The notes beneath the pieces are model-generated. The model did no database searches and was not told the DNA's origin. It was given only the letters and a program-made list of their open reading frames with translations. The position numbers and the translations under genes were made by a program. A stretch of DNA of 64,000 nucleotides from Mucilaginibacter lacusdianchii. Lineage in GTDB: Bacteria > Bacteroidota > Bacteroidia > Sphingobacteriales > Sphingobacteriaceae. The stretch is taken from NCBI RefSeq assembly GCF_009770985.1, contig NZ_WSRW01000001.1, positions 992,001 to 1,056,000 on the forward strand. Reading direction: 5' to 3'. Of the stretch, positions 63,561-64,000 are shown piece by piece. Position 1 is the stretch's first letter. The number at the start of each line of letters is the position of its first letter.

Positions 63561-63956
63561 ATGCGATTTAACCTTCTAAGTGATGCTAATTGGGAATCCA
63601 AAATATCACAAGTACTTAGCACACTTTCAGATTTTGAATACAGACGCTTTTTTGAAGAAAAATACTACGGTAGTTCGCTCGAAGGAATAACTGTAGTCTT
63701 TATTTGCAGAAATCCGGAACATAATTTCAGACAGCGCATCAGACATTCTAAAAAAGAGAAGAAAATTTATTTAGATATCATGTTAGATTTAGATCAATTT
63801 ATACAAGTTACTCAGACCGAGCGAGAGAAGATAATTGCTCAACGGCTTATAGTGGAAATCGCTCCCGTTATAGCAAAGTATAAGTTTGAAGACTTTAATT
63901 TAGCTAGGTTTAAGAATGACTTGGAGCAGTGGCTACAAGGAGTAAACTGGTTATAA
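63561..63956 (+). CDS. Hypothetical protein, 131 aa, between repeat copies
   Basis: A soluble, charged protein starting MRFNLLSDANWESKISQVL, with FEYRRFFEEKYYG and a basic stretch FRQRIRHSKKEKK, then an acidic helix. No signal or membrane segment. I do not recognise a family. It is A+T-rich and lies between two copies of the same 16-nt sequence (63420, 63976), suggesting it arrived as a unit or is recently inserted. Confidence 0.7.
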   Translation: MRFNLLSDANWESKISQVLSTLSDFEYRRFFEEKYYGSSLEGITVVFICRNPEHNFRQRIRHSKKEKKIYLDIMLDLDQFIQVTQTEREKIIAQRLIVEIAPVIAKYKFEDFNLARFKNDLEQWLQGVNWL

Positions 63957-63975
63957 TGATTGCTTCCTCATTAAG

Positions 63976-64000
63976 TACTTGCACCAGTATGAAGCACTTG
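63976..64000. repeat. Second copy of the terminal repeat (cut by the window edge)
   Basis: TACTTGCACCAGTATG at 63976-63991 repeats 63420-63435 exactly; the sequence runs off the right edge. Confidence 0.6.

Noticed and set aside
1..64000. tRNA, rRNA, CRISPR or riboswitch elements
   Set aside because: None was recognised by eye in any intergenic stretch; a covariance-model scan would be decisive.

Overview
The window looks like chromosomal DNA of a Bacteroidota member, most likely Sphingobacteriaceae (Pedobacter/Mucilaginibacter-like). This is inferred from protein family content (TonB-dependent receptor with an outer-membrane beta-barrel, DUF3857 proteins, DUF4199, DUF4142, an AhpC/TSA lipoprotein with DUF4369-like N-terminus, type-B single-anchor SdhCAB). 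It is also inferred from recurrent TAnnTTTG promoter -7 boxes and the lack of clear Shine-Dalgarno sequences. No rRNA, tRNA, CRISPR array, prophage or intact insertion sequence was seen.

Layout. 0-4.5 kb: 3' truncated SprT-like protein, feoAB, then gcvH-vanZ and a previously unmarked 45-aa lipoprotein gene overlapping vanZ, and a DUF4142 lipoprotein. 4.5-11.4 kb: secreted zinc metalloprotease, a Gfo/Idh/MocA oxidoreductase with a thioredoxin-like lipoprotein, and a TonB-dependent receptor. 11.5-15 kb: circularly permuted ATP-grasp / alpha-E / transglutaminase cassette. 15.2-18.9 kb: sdhCAB. 19-24 kb: a thioredoxin-fold lipoprotein lacking its CXXC, an orphan protein, PdeM, a DUF892 ferritin-like protein, a secreted hypothetical and an APC permease. 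24-26.6 kb: an AT-rich patch with a convergent SGNH hydrolase lipoprotein and membrane acyltransferase. 26.6-31.7 kb: LutB-like Fe-S protein with a RibD-C/DHFR-like protein, M28 peptidase, rpiB, tatC. 31.8-36.5 kb: the fatty-acid initiation operon DUF177-rpmF-plsX-fabH-accB-accC. 36.5-43.7 kb: DUF5009 membrane protein, pdxA, rsmA, a 2-hydroxyacid dehydrogenase, greA, HIT, VOC and a radical SAM protein. 43.9-49.1 kb: two tandem DUF3857/transglutaminase-like proteins, aat, ruvC. 49.3-53.4 kb: an operon TM2 - DUF2905 (frameshifted at an A10 tract) - Nif3 - zinc ribbon, then DUF4199 and a J-domain/SH3 membrane protein. 53.6-64 kb: mfd, hpt, an M16 peptidase, aspS, an FKBP lipoprotein, an M20 amidohydrolase, and an orphan gene set between copies of a short repeat.

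Most of the window is housekeeping: iron uptake, respiration, lipid synthesis, translation and DNA repair. The points that stand out are: (1) a TAnnTTTG box 5-14 nt before the start codon of nine genes, suggesting leaderless or nearly leaderless mRNAs; (2) a DUF2905 gene split by a 10-nt homopolymer; (3) three proteins that keep a catalytic fold but have lost its hallmark residue (thioredoxin CXXC, J-domain HPD, transglutaminase Cys); (4) a hidden small lipoprotein gene; (5) two kinds of intergenic repeat: hairpin elements ending in GTCATTGCGAG-like arms, and low-complexity imperfect inverted spacers placed inside operons; (6) a large nested inverted repeat in a divergent promoter region.
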